DNA from: JBFWIW01 sp050253535
GTDB lineage: Bacteria; Bacillota; Clostridia; Oscillospirales; Oscillospiraceae
Direction of reading: 5' to 3'
NCBI GenBank assembly: GCA_050253535.1
Contig: JBFWIW010000025.1
Location: 1-38,691, forward strand
Length of the DNA stretch: 38,691 bases
Below, in pieces: positions 31,698 to 38,691 of the stretch. Every line of letters begins with the position of its first letter. Position 1 is the stretch's first letter. The notes under the pieces were generated by a model that was not told where the DNA came from, searched no databases, and was given only the letters and a program-made list of their open reading frames with translations. Both the position numbers and the translations under genes were made by a program.

Positions 31698-33004
31698 TGG
31701 CAAGGGAAGTTTTGCGTGAGACATATAGCCTGTGCCCCGTATGCATGAAGCGGATACCGGCGGAAAATGTCACCTGTGACGGGGTCTCCGTCCGTATGGA
31801 GAAGACATGCCCCGAGCACGGGGACTTTTCAACGGTGATATGGCGCGGCAAGGAGAGTTACCTCGATTGGATTTACGGAATGGAACCGCTTGCCGGAGAA
31901 CCTGAGCACTGCCCGGACAGCTGTGGGATTTGTGAAAAACACCGTCAGGGCACCTGCTGCGTTTTGCTTGAAGTGACGGACCGCTGCGATATGAGCTGCC
32001 CCTACTGTTTTGCAGACGGGAAGGGGAGTGAGCCGTCTTTTGAGGAGGTCTGCCGGGAGATAGACGCTATACTCACGCGGGGACGCGTATTAATTCAGTT
32101 CTCCGGTGGCGAACCGACGATGAGGGACGACCTGCCGGAAATAGTAGCCTATGCCAAAAGTAAGGGCGCGTCCTATGTCCAGCTCAATTCGAACGGACTG
32201 CGGCTGTCATACGACGAGGAATATGTGAAAAGACTCCATACCGCGGGCCTCTCATTTGTTTTCATGCAGTTCGACGGGGTGACAGACGAAGTATTTCGCA
32301 CTATACGCGGGCGTCCACTTCTGCGAGAAAAACTCGCCGCGATTGATATGTGTTCGAAATACGAAATAGGCGTAACTCTCGTACCCGTCATCGTTCCGGG
32401 TTTGAACGACGGACAGATCGGCGATATCATAAGGCTCGGCGTATCACTCTCGCCAGCTGTTCGCGGGGTACATTTCCAGCCCGTGAGCTATTTCGGGAGA
32501 TACCCAGCGCCGCCTGAAGACGATATGCGGTATACTCTGGACGACCTATTATCCGATATCTGCGAGCAGTCCGGCGGTTTGATTGAGCGGTCTTCAATTA
32601 CGCCTTCCCACTGCGATCATGCGATGTGCGGGCTGCACGGCGCATTTATCGCGTACGAGGGAAGGCTTGTCCCGCTTAAAAAAGATCAAGGCGGAGAGTC
32701 CTGCTGCTGTGTCACTGCGGAACAGAACAGGAACTTTGTTGGAAAGCGCTGGCAGCGGCCGCTTGAAACGGGCTGCTGTAATGCCGATATAGAGACCTTA
32801 GACGGATTTTTAAAACTATCACGCGAGCATGCCTTCACCGTAACGGCCATGGCTTTTCAGGACGCATATAACGTAGACCTTGAACGGCTCTTGAAGTGCA
32901 GTATGCATGTCCGCTCAGACGGACGGTTTATGCCTTTCTGCGCGAAATATATTACGGATACGCGCGGCGTGCGTCTGTTTGACGGTGCGCACTGCGATGA
33001 GTGA
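31694..33004 (+). CDS. Radical SAM protein with N-terminal zinc ribbon (TrsS-like)
   Basis: 436 residues from ATG 31694 (or 31697, which is better spaced from GGAGGA). N-terminal cysteine motifs SLCPVCMKRI, KTCPEHGDF and CPDSCGIC are followed by the radical SAM triad CDMSCPYC (Cys 98, 102, 105), FSGGEPTMRDDLPE and QLNSNGLRL. The layout resembles archaeal lipid-modifying radical SAM enzymes of the MJ0619/Tes type. A distinctive GGESCCCVTAEQ segment near residue 336 lies where, as I recall, some relatives use selenocysteine; here all are Cys. The reaction is unknown. Confidence 0.88.
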   Translation: MMAREVLRETYSLCPVCMKRIPAENVTCDGVSVRMEKTCPEHGDFSTVIWRGKESYLDWIYGMEPLAGEPEHCPDSCGICEKHRQGTCCVLLEVTDRCDMSCPYCFADGKGSEPSFEEVCREIDAILTRGRVLIQFSGGEPTMRDDLPEIVAYAKSKGASYVQLNSNGLRLSYDEEYVKRLHTAGLSFVFMQFDGVTDEVFRTIRGRPLLREKLAAIDMCSKYEIGVTLVPVIVPGLNDGQIGDIIRLGVSLSPAVRGVHFQPVSYFGRYPAPPEDDMRYTLDDLLSDICEQSGGLIERSSITPSHCDHAMCGLHGAFIAYEGRLVPLKKDQGGESCCCVTAEQNRNFVGKRWQRPLETGCCNADIETLDGFLKLSREHAFTVTAMAFQDAYNVDLERLLKCSMHVRSDGRFMPFCAKYITDTRGVRLFDGAHCDE

Positions 33005-33010
33005 GGAAAA

Positions 33011-34282
33011 ATGCTTACAGGAATATCACCGATAGAAGAATATGTCGGCGAGATGTTACATCTTTCAGGGTACCTGACGCCGGAGACTCTTTTTGAAGCA
33101 CAGCTTACGCTCTTTAGGGAGACTTTGAGGTACGCCAAAAAGCGCAGCGTGTTTTATTCCCGGATTTTCGCCGATTTCGATCCGGACAGTATCAAAAGCC
33201 TCTCCGATATTGAAATGCTCCCGATGATGTCGCAGGAGGATATCCGCAGATACGGAGAGGACATGCTCTGCATGCCGCAGAGCGGTATAGAAAAAATCGT
33301 GACGATGCAGACATCGGGAAGCGAAGGCGCGCCGAAGAGACTCTGTTTTACTGGGGACGACATTGCGAGCACGGAGGCGTTTTTTGGACGCGGCATGTTC
33401 CAAGTAGCCCAAAAGGGCGACCGTGTAGTGGTTTTTTTGCCTGGCGACACGGAAATGAGCGTTGGCACCCTTATTGAAAAAGCGCTCAAAAAAACCGGCC
33501 TTCGCCCGTCAATTTTCGGTCCGATATCTGATATGGCGGAGGCAGTCGATGCTTTACGTGGGGTCCGCGCCGGCTGCCTTATAGGGCTTCCTTCGCAAAT
33601 TCTGCAGCTCGCCCGCACAGACCCGGCGCTCAGACCGGAATGTGTTATGCTCTGCGCAGACTATGTACCGGATTCCGCCGTAGCGGCGCTCATGGATATC
33701 TGGGGCTGTGAGGTGTTTTGTCACTACGGCTCTACGGAGATGTGCCTTGGCGGAGGCGTCGAATGCAGGGAGCACGACGGATATCACATGCGGGACGCCG
33801 ATATGCTTTTTGAGATAGTAGACCCAAACACAGGACTTAATGTTCCGGACGGCGAATATGGAGAGGTAGTTTTTACAACACTGCGCCGCCGGGGTATGCC
33901 GCTTATTCGCTATCGAACAGGCGACATCTCAAAAATGCTGACAAAGCCATGCAAGTGCGGGGGATTGCTCCGACGATTAAGCGCCGTACGCGGCAGGATA
34001 TCTAGCGTAATCAAGCTCTTTGGAGGGATACAATTGTCCATCCATGAGCTTGACGAAGTTATGTTTGCAATGCAGGATGTTTTGGATTATACTGCGACAG
34101 TAAAGAACGACGCTTTGGGCCAGATACTGGTCCTTGAGGTGAAATTCCGTGATCAGCCTGCGCCGGAAAGGGCAATGCTCGCCATTGAGGCACGCTTTCC
34201 CGGGCTTAGGGCCTCCGTTACGGAGGGTACCGGGTTTTATACAACCGGCGTTTTAAAGAGGACTATTTTTGTTGAACACTGA
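33011..34282 (+). CDS. PaaK-like AMP-dependent acyl ligase (DVU_1553-like)
   Basis: 423 residues of the phenylacetate-CoA ligase branch of AMP-forming enzymes. Motifs: the phosphate loop MQTSGSEGAPKRLCF (about 95-110), CHYGSTEMCLGGG, and PLIRYRTGDIS with a following CKCGG. Such enzymes adenylate a carboxylic acid and pass it to CoA or another acceptor. In this cluster the acid is unknown. It starts seven bases after the radical SAM stop. Confidence 0.87.
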   Translation: MLTGISPIEEYVGEMLHLSGYLTPETLFEAQLTLFRETLRYAKKRSVFYSRIFADFDPDSIKSLSDIEMLPMMSQEDIRRYGEDMLCMPQSGIEKIVTMQTSGSEGAPKRLCFTGDDIASTEAFFGRGMFQVAQKGDRVVVFLPGDTEMSVGTLIEKALKKTGLRPSIFGPISDMAEAVDALRGVRAGCLIGLPSQILQLARTDPALRPECVMLCADYVPDSAVAALMDIWGCEVFCHYGSTEMCLGGGVECREHDGYHMRDADMLFEIVDPNTGLNVPDGEYGEVVFTTLRRRGMPLIRYRTGDISKMLTKPCKCGGLLRRLSAVRGRISSVIKLFGGIQLSIHELDEVMFAMQDVLDYTATVKNDALGQILVLEVKFRDQPAPERAMLAIEARFPGLRASVTEGTGFYTTGVLKRTIFVEH

Positions 34283-34294
34283 AAGGGTATAAGT

Positions 34295-34702
34295 ATGAAA
34301 ATTGCTTTTGCGACGGAAACCCGTGATCCCAATGGAGTTATAGCGATGACTTTGGCAGACGCTCCGTTTCTACTCATTGCCGACCTCGACAAGAAGGAAA
34401 TATTAGAGGTCGTCACCGCAAATAAAACGGATAGGGAAATGGTCTATGCCAAAAAGACAGTAGAACACAAATGTGAACTTATTATCTGCGGAGATATCGA
34501 GGAAAAAGATGCTTTTGAGACGCTTTCGGATGACGGCGTGACAAGGCAGCGGGGGGCCGGACTTACGGTGACGCAGGCAACTAAAGCTATGCTGTCCGGT
34601 ACTCTGCCGTATATAAAGGATCATGTGGGCGGTAACGGCTGTCCCGGAGAGGACGAGACAAAAATACGCGGGCTGAATTGTCTCGGCATGGAAGAGGAAT
34701 AA
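34295..34702 (+). CDS. NifX/NifB-like dinitrogenase FeMo-cofactor family protein
   Basis: 135 residues. The family has an RNase-H-like fold that binds iron-molybdenum cofactor precursors or other metal clusters. Seen here: MKIAFATE start, ELIICGDIEEKDAFETL, and a C-terminal HVGGNGCPGEDETK with extra cysteines. It is the last gene of the hydroxylase operon. A metal-carrier or allosteric role in cofactor assembly is inferred. Confidence 0.82.
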   Translation: MKIAFATETRDPNGVIAMTLADAPFLLIADLDKKEILEVVTANKTDREMVYAKKTVEHKCELIICGDIEEKDAFETLSDDGVTRQRGAGLTVTQATKAMLSGTLPYIKDHVGGNGCPGEDETKIRGLNCLGMEEE

Positions 34703-34719
34703 TTGGCTAAGACCCAAAT

Positions 34720-34755
34720 AAAGGGCCGTTTTACACAGTTGTAAAACGACCCTTT
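34720..34755. terminator. Bidirectional terminator closing the hydroxylase operon
   Basis: Fifteen-base arms (AAAGGGCCGTTTTAC and GTAAAACGACCCTTT, one mismatch) with a six-base loop between convergent genes. Confidence 0.8.
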
Positions 34756-34772
34756 AAAATATTTCGAAAATA

Positions 34773-35366
34773 TCAGTCGAATGACGGGTTTATAGCGTAT
34801 ACATTTTTTGAGTCCAGCTTATCGATCACAAGGCGCAGAGCCTCGCCGAAACGCTGGAAATGTATAACCTCACGCTCACGTAGGAACCTTATGACGTTGT
34901 TCACGTCGGGATCGTCGGAGAGTCGAAGAATGTTATCGTAAGTTACGCGAGCCTTTTGCTCTGCCGCCATATCCTCTGTAAGATCTGCGATGGTGTCGCC
35001 TGTTACCTGAAGTGTACCAGCGGAAAACGGAGTACCGGAAGCTGCCTGTGGGTAAACACCGGCGGTGTGGTCGACGAAATACGTCTCGTATCCGGCCTTT
35101 TTTATCTCTTCTTCGCTCATCTTTCTTGTGAGCTGATGTACGATCGCACCGATCATTTCAAGATGTCCTAGTTCTTCAGTGCCTATGTCTGTGAGCAAGC
35201 CCTTAAGTTCGGGATATGGCATGGAAAAACGCTGGCTCAGGTAACGAATAGATGCGCCCATCTCGCCGTCCGGGCCTCCGTATTGTGTAATGATGAACTT
35301 TGCAAGCGCAGGATTCGGCGTTGCTATCTTTACGGGATATTGGAGCATTTTTTCATATACAAACAT
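34773..35366 (-). CDS. cotJC: Spore coat protein CotJC, manganese-catalase-like
   Basis: 197 residues from ATG 35366; the frame is open further upstream but the CotJC start MFVYEKMLQYPVKI fits the family. It has the ferritin-like four-helix fold of manganese catalases, with metal-site segments GPDGEMGASIRYLSQRF, GTEELGHLEMIGAIVH and REREVIHFQRFGEAL. CotJC is a coat or inner-layer protein made in the mother cell. The ATG shares one base with the stop of the preceding gene (TGATG), indicating coupling. Confidence 0.94.
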   Translation of the reverse strand: MFVYEKMLQYPVKIATPNPALAKFIITQYGGPDGEMGASIRYLSQRFSMPYPELKGLLTDIGTEELGHLEMIGAIVHQLTRKMSEEEIKKAGYETYFVDHTAGVYPQAASGTPFSAGTLQVTGDTIADLTEDMAAEQKARVTYDNILRLSDDPDVNNVIRFLREREVIHFQRFGEALRLVIDKLDSKNVYAINPSFD

Positions 35367-35845
35367 CAGTCCATCTCCATCCCTTCCGTATACTCCCACG
35401 GCCACGGGTCATGCAGCCAGGTGTAATTCTTGAAATTCACAAGATCACCTATTGAAATAGGGCCGTACATTTGCGAATATTTTTCCTGTCCTTCGTTGTA
35501 AAGCATTATGCAGGTTTTGAGCGCCTCAAAAGCTTCTTGGTCGTTCGGATGTGTGTTAAGATAGAGATTAAGCTCCCCAATCATGAAGGAAAGCGCCATC
35601 AGTTCTCCCAGAGGCGTTCCGGCATATGGGTTGGTTTTGTTCGGTATGTTTAAAAATGGCAGATCCAGTCCGGGAAACAGCGTTCCACGGGTTAAGGCTT
35701 CTGAACTTTTATACTGTGGTTTTGCTTCCTGCTGAATCGGAACATAGCTCACGGCGAGCGGTGCACAGGACGGAAGCGGACCGTTTTTAAAGTCACAGTT
35801 GTCATTCTCAGCCGGTTTCACCGGTTTTATTAAGGTTTCGTCCAA
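35366..35845 (-). CDS. CotJA-CotJB fusion, spore coat protein
   Basis: 159 residues from TTG 35845, preceded by AGGAGG at good spacing; upstream in-frame codons lack an RBS. The first part matches CotJA: LAVSYVPIQQ and LTRGTLFPGLDLPFL. The second part, from about residue 75, matches CotJB: GELNLYLNTHPNDQEA, QMYGPISI and WLHDPWPWEY. In Bacillus these are separate adjacent genes. No stop or frameshift is seen between the parts, so this looks like a natural fusion with a 15-residue linker. It is likely transcribed with cotJC in the mother cell. Confidence 0.85.
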   Translation of the reverse strand: MDETLIKPVKPAENDNCDFKNGPLPSCAPLAVSYVPIQQEAKPQYKSSEALTRGTLFPGLDLPFLNIPNKTNPYAGTPLGELMALSFMIGELNLYLNTHPNDQEAFEALKTCIMLYNEGQEKYSQMYGPISIGDLVNFKNYTWLHDPWPWEYTEGMEMD

Positions 35846-36057
35846 ATAGGTACCTCCTAAACTTAGTAGTATGCCAAGCCAATAAATGGCTTCGTTATAT
35901 GATATGAGTAAGAAGGGAAGAGGGAGACAGTGAAAAGCGGACAAGACGGCAAGTCTACATTATAATAACAACTCATAAATTTAATTTTAATTGCTAAAGC
36001 GCAATTTCAGTGCTAAAATCAACAATGTAGGAAAATGTTATTTTGTAACAGAACTTC

Positions 36058-36084
36058 ATATTCACGCTTATACCCCCATAAGCT
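36058..36084 (+). promoter_or_regulatory. Possible sporulation (sigma-E type) promoter of cwlD
   Basis: CATATT-like -35 (ATATT at 36058-36062), 14-base spacer, CATAAGCT (36077-36084). This resembles the Bacillus sigma-E pattern (ATATT, 14, CATACAAT). It lies 33 bases before ATG 36118. cwlD is sporulation-controlled in Bacillus, which supports the call, but the -10 box is imperfect. Confidence 0.4.
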
Positions 36085-36117
36085 GTATCAGTCGAGAGCG
36101 GTGGGGGAGAATTAAAA

Positions 36118-36873
36118 ATGAATAAGTTTTTTAATAATATTACAGTTTTTGCAGCGTTGTTTACTTCTATAATTGCAGCTTTATCACTTGCGGGTCTTTT
36201 TGATGGTGACGGCAAAAGTACCGCAGCAAATTATACTGAGACTTCGAGAAACAGGGCTGCTCTCATAATAGATGCCGGACACGGAGGGGCGGACGGAGGC
36301 GCGGTTTCCGCTTCCGGAACATGCGAGAGTGAACTGAATCTCGATATTTCACTTAAACTGGAGCAGATCATGGGGCTATACGGCATTCCGTCGGTCATGA
36401 CCCGGTCTACGGAGGAAATACAGTATCCCGATAGTGCGCAGACAATAAGTGCGAAGAAAAAAGCGGACCAAAGGGGACGCCTGGAACTTATAAAAAGCAC
36501 GGATAACGCCGTGCTTATTAGCATACATCAAAATAAGTATACCAGCACGGGACCGCACGGAACCCAGGTGTTGTATGCGCCAACAGAGGGCAGTGAAGCT
36601 TTTTCTGATTCAATGCAGACAGCGCTGAAAGAGGCATTACGTCCCGATAGAGAAAGGCAGGTCGCTCAGATACAAAAGTCCATCTACCTTATGAACAATA
36701 TTGACTGCCCCGCGCTATTGATTGAGTGTGGTTTTCTCTCCAACCCCGCTGATGAAAAACTGCTTAAAACCGAGGAATACAGGCTAAAGATAGCGTCGGC
36801 TGTAGCTGCGGGATACATTGCGGCGATGCCGGATCTTGAATTGACTCTGTTTGGAGGAACTAATGAAAGCTAA
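36118..36873 (+). CDS. cwlD: N-acetylmuramoyl-L-alanine amidase CwlD
   Basis: 251 residues. CwlD removes peptide side chains from spore cortex peptidoglycan so that muramic-delta-lactam can form, which is needed for germination. An N-terminal hydrophobic segment (about 5-27) acts as signal or anchor. The Amidase_3 domain has zinc ligands in IIDAGHGGADGG, CESELNLD (Glu) and LISIHQNKY (His), and the catalytic glutamate in LLIECGFLSNP. The HQN form is typical of CwlD. The end overlaps the start of radA by 11 bases. Confidence 0.9.
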   Translation: MNKFFNNITVFAALFTSIIAALSLAGLFDGDGKSTAANYTETSRNRAALIIDAGHGGADGGAVSASGTCESELNLDISLKLEQIMGLYGIPSVMTRSTEEIQYPDSAQTISAKKKADQRGRLELIKSTDNAVLISIHQNKYTSTGPHGTQVLYAPTEGSEAFSDSMQTALKEALRPDRERQVAQIQKSIYLMNNIDCPALLIECGFLSNPADEKLLKTEEYRLKIASAVAAGYIAAMPDLELTLFGGTNES

Positions 36874-38224
36874 AACGGTTTTTTACTGCACCGAGTGTGG
36901 CAATGAGACGCCTCGCTGGCAAGGACAGTGTCCCGCCTGTAAAAGCTGGAATACACTTGTCGAGAAGCCCACCGATACAGTAAAAAAAAGCAAGGTCTCT
37001 ATGTCAGAGATACTACCCAAAAGGTCAGCAACAATGCTGAATTCTGTACACACGTCGGATGAGACAAGATTTATTACAGGTTTGCGCGAACTTGACAGAG
37101 TTCTCGGGGGCGGCGCTGTCAAAGGTTCGCTGATCCTTGTCGGCGGCGCGCCGGGAATTGGAAAGTCTACGCTTCTTTTACAGATATGCAAGTGCCTTTG
37201 CGCGCGTTCCAAAGTCTTGTATGTTTCAGGAGAGGAGTCTGAGGTACAGATAAAAATGCGCGCTGACAGACTCGGTGTCGATTCCAGAGAGCTTTACGTT
37301 TTGTCAGAGACCAATCTGTCATATATGCTTGAGTCTGTGCGCGAAATTAATCCGGATATCCTCATTGTGGATTCTGTCCAGACGCTCTATGACGATGCTC
37401 TTACATCAGCACCGGGAAGCGTAGGACAAGTTAAAGGCTGTACAATGTCACTTATGGAGCTCGCAAAGGGAAGCGGAGTGACCGTGTTTGTAATCAGCCA
37501 TGTCAATAAAGAGGGCGCGATTGCGGGGCCGAAAGTACTGGAGCACATGGTGGACTGCGTTCTATATTTCGAAGGCACGCAGACAAATACATATAAAATA
37601 TTGAGATCGGTTAAGAACCGGTTTGGTTCTACAAATGAAATAGGCGTTTTCGAAATGACGGAAACCGGACTTCACGAGGTTGAAAACCCATCTGAAATGC
37701 TGCTGTCCGGACGACCGGAAAATACACCGGGAACGTGCGTTGCATGCATTATGGAGGGTACGCGCCCGATACTCGCGGAAATACAGGCACTATTGGCTCC
37801 CACGGGTTTCAACGTTCCGAGGCGAACTTCCAACGGGATCGATTACAACAGGGCAATGCTTCTGCTTGCCGTTATAGAAAAGCGCGGCGGTCTCAGAATC
37901 GGCGGGTGCGACGCGTATATTAACGTAATCGGCGGACTGGATATTGACGAGACCTCCGCAGATCTAGCGACGGTTTTGGCTATAGCTTCAAGTTATAGAG
38001 ATAAGCCGATACCGGACGACCTGGTCGCGGTTGGCGAAGTCGGGCTCACGGGAGAATTGCGCGCAGTATCGCAAATGAATCAGAGACTTTCTGAAGCGAA
38101 GCGTCTCGGATTTAAAACATGTATAATACCAAAGCAGGACAAGACGAAAATTATTATTCCTGCAGGACTGGAAGTCATTATGATTAAGTCAATAAAAGAA
38201 GCCGTATCGTCCGCTATTGAATAG
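36863..38224 (+). CDS. radA: DNA repair protein RadA
   Basis: 453 residues. RadA is a RecA-like helicase-type ATPase that helps branch migration in recombination repair. Order: zinc finger FYCTECGNETPRWQGQCPAC, Walker A GGAPGIGKSTLL (about 88), the RadA-specific KNRFGSTNEIGVFEM, and a C-terminal Lon-protease-like domain GGLRIGGCDAYINVIGGL. ATG 36863 is set by GGAGG six bases upstream inside the cwlD end. It is followed by a strong terminator. Confidence 0.96.
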   Translation: MKAKTVFYCTECGNETPRWQGQCPACKSWNTLVEKPTDTVKKSKVSMSEILPKRSATMLNSVHTSDETRFITGLRELDRVLGGGAVKGSLILVGGAPGIGKSTLLLQICKCLCARSKVLYVSGEESEVQIKMRADRLGVDSRELYVLSETNLSYMLESVREINPDILIVDSVQTLYDDALTSAPGSVGQVKGCTMSLMELAKGSGVTVFVISHVNKEGAIAGPKVLEHMVDCVLYFEGTQTNTYKILRSVKNRFGSTNEIGVFEMTETGLHEVENPSEMLLSGRPENTPGTCVACIMEGTRPILAEIQALLAPTGFNVPRRTSNGIDYNRAMLLLAVIEKRGGLRIGGCDAYINVIGGLDIDETSADLATVLAIASSYRDKPIPDDLVAVGEVGLTGELRAVSQMNQRLSEAKRLGFKTCIIPKQDKTKIIIPAGLEVIMIKSIKEAVSSAIE

Positions 38225-38281
38225 CTTTTGATAGCACTCCCTGAATAAACAGTAACAGAAACAAATACGATTGATTATTTT

Positions 38282-38322
38282 AAGATAAGGTGACAGAGAC
38301 GCTTTCTCTGTCACCTTATCTT
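38282..38322 (+). terminator. Terminator of radA
   Basis: Seventeen-base perfect arms (38282-38298 and 38306-38322) with a seven-base loop. The rest of 38323-38535 holds no gene that I can see. Confidence 0.85.
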
Positions 38323-38535
38323 TGCTATAATTCTATATAATTCCATTTTTATGTTGAAAATATTATGAATTACGCTATAATAATTTTATACCCCTTAGTA
38401 CACAAGTCAGAAATGTTTGGGAACGTAGAAAGGAAGTGAAATAATTAATTTTGCCGAAATAACGCCCGCAGCCGTCCGTTACAAGCCCATTATTTGTAAA
38501 TGTATTTATTGCATGAGAGGAAAGGCGGTATCAGC

Positions 38536-38691
38536 ATGACATGCAGGGACGTAAAAGATGTTATACATGAGGCATTGATAGTGTACATTGATGAAATTAG
38601 TGCGATAAAAAGTGTTCGATCGTTTTCTGAAGGCAAAATGCCTTCCCATAATGAGGAGCTTGAGGTTATATTAAAAAACGGAGATAAATAT
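38536..38691 (+). CDS. Unidentified protein, N-terminal part only
   Basis: ATG 38536 opens a frame that runs off the right edge, 52 codons seen. The start reads MTCRDVKDVIHEALIVYIDE; the fragment is polar and acidic with no motif. The ribosome binding site is weak (AGAGGAAAGG lies somewhat far upstream). No family recognised. Confidence 0.45.
   Translation, partial: MTCRDVKDVIHEALIVYIDEISAIKSVRSFSEGKMPSHNEELEVILKNGDKY

Noticed and set aside
1..38691. CRISPR arrays, insertion sequences, phage genes, rRNA
   Set aside because: No regular repeat-spacer pattern, transposase, integrase or rRNA-like stretch was seen.

Overview
The window comes from a spore-forming, anaerobic member of the Clostridia, and the Oscillospirales side of the class seems most likely by gene style. 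The spore evidence is an alpha/beta-type small acid-soluble spore protein, CotJ coat genes and a CwlD-type cortex amidase. The anaerobic evidence is a sensory [FeFe] hydrogenase, Rex redox regulators, fermentative alcohol dehydrogenases and iron-sulfur-rich oxidoreductases. No phage, insertion sequence or CRISPR array was found. Species identity cannot be read from the sequence alone.

Layout. 1-3480: a partial LytTR response regulator, a membrane diguanylate cyclase, and a decayed stretch holding a tRNA-Ala-like relic and a truncated PadR gene. 3484-5696: secD-secF, preceded by a consensus promoter and a long leader. 5912-6434: a small membrane protein overlapping a YbjQ-family gene. 6643-12544, minus strand: a redox cluster that reads iron alcohol dehydrogenase, zinc secondary alcohol dehydrogenase, a Rex DNA-binding domain without its NADH domain, a thioredoxin-like [2Fe-2S] protein, a sensory [FeFe] hydrogenase with PAS domain, and a PP2C/SpoIIE phosphatase. 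Upstream lie two near-identical long palindromes, a LysR regulator and a full-length Rex. 14906-16147: an MFS exporter. 16482-19852: a cluster of tiny hydrophilic proteins, two heavy-metal-associated-fold proteins lacking CxxC, an HD hydrolase, a DUF3298-like protein and the SASP gene, which looks like a sporulation locus. 20002-21309: a CPA2 cation/proton antiporter. 21563-22321: an IclR regulator.

22493-34702 is the main accessory system: a molybdenum hydroxylase with its maturation genes, resembling the Desulfovibrio DVU_1551-1559-type gene set. It contains an HD protein, a MocA-like nucleotidyltransferase, a C_GCAxxG_C_C protein, a SAM methyltransferase, XdhC, a Mop-type aldehyde oxidoreductase, an FAD/iron-sulfur/CCG-domain oxidoreductase, a small CxxC protein, a radical SAM enzyme, a PaaK-like AMP-dependent ligase and a NifX/NifB-like protein. 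Two leader RNAs, before mocA and before the oxidoreductase, align with each other and look like molybdenum-cofactor riboswitches, each followed by a terminator-like hairpin. Cofactor status would then control both cofactor maturation and enzyme supply.

34773-38691: cotJC and a gene in which CotJA and CotJB appear fused, then cwlD and radA in tandem, and the start of an unidentified gene. Many starts were moved inward from the longest open frame on the basis of ribosome binding sites. Reading frames were followed by eye and no database search was run.
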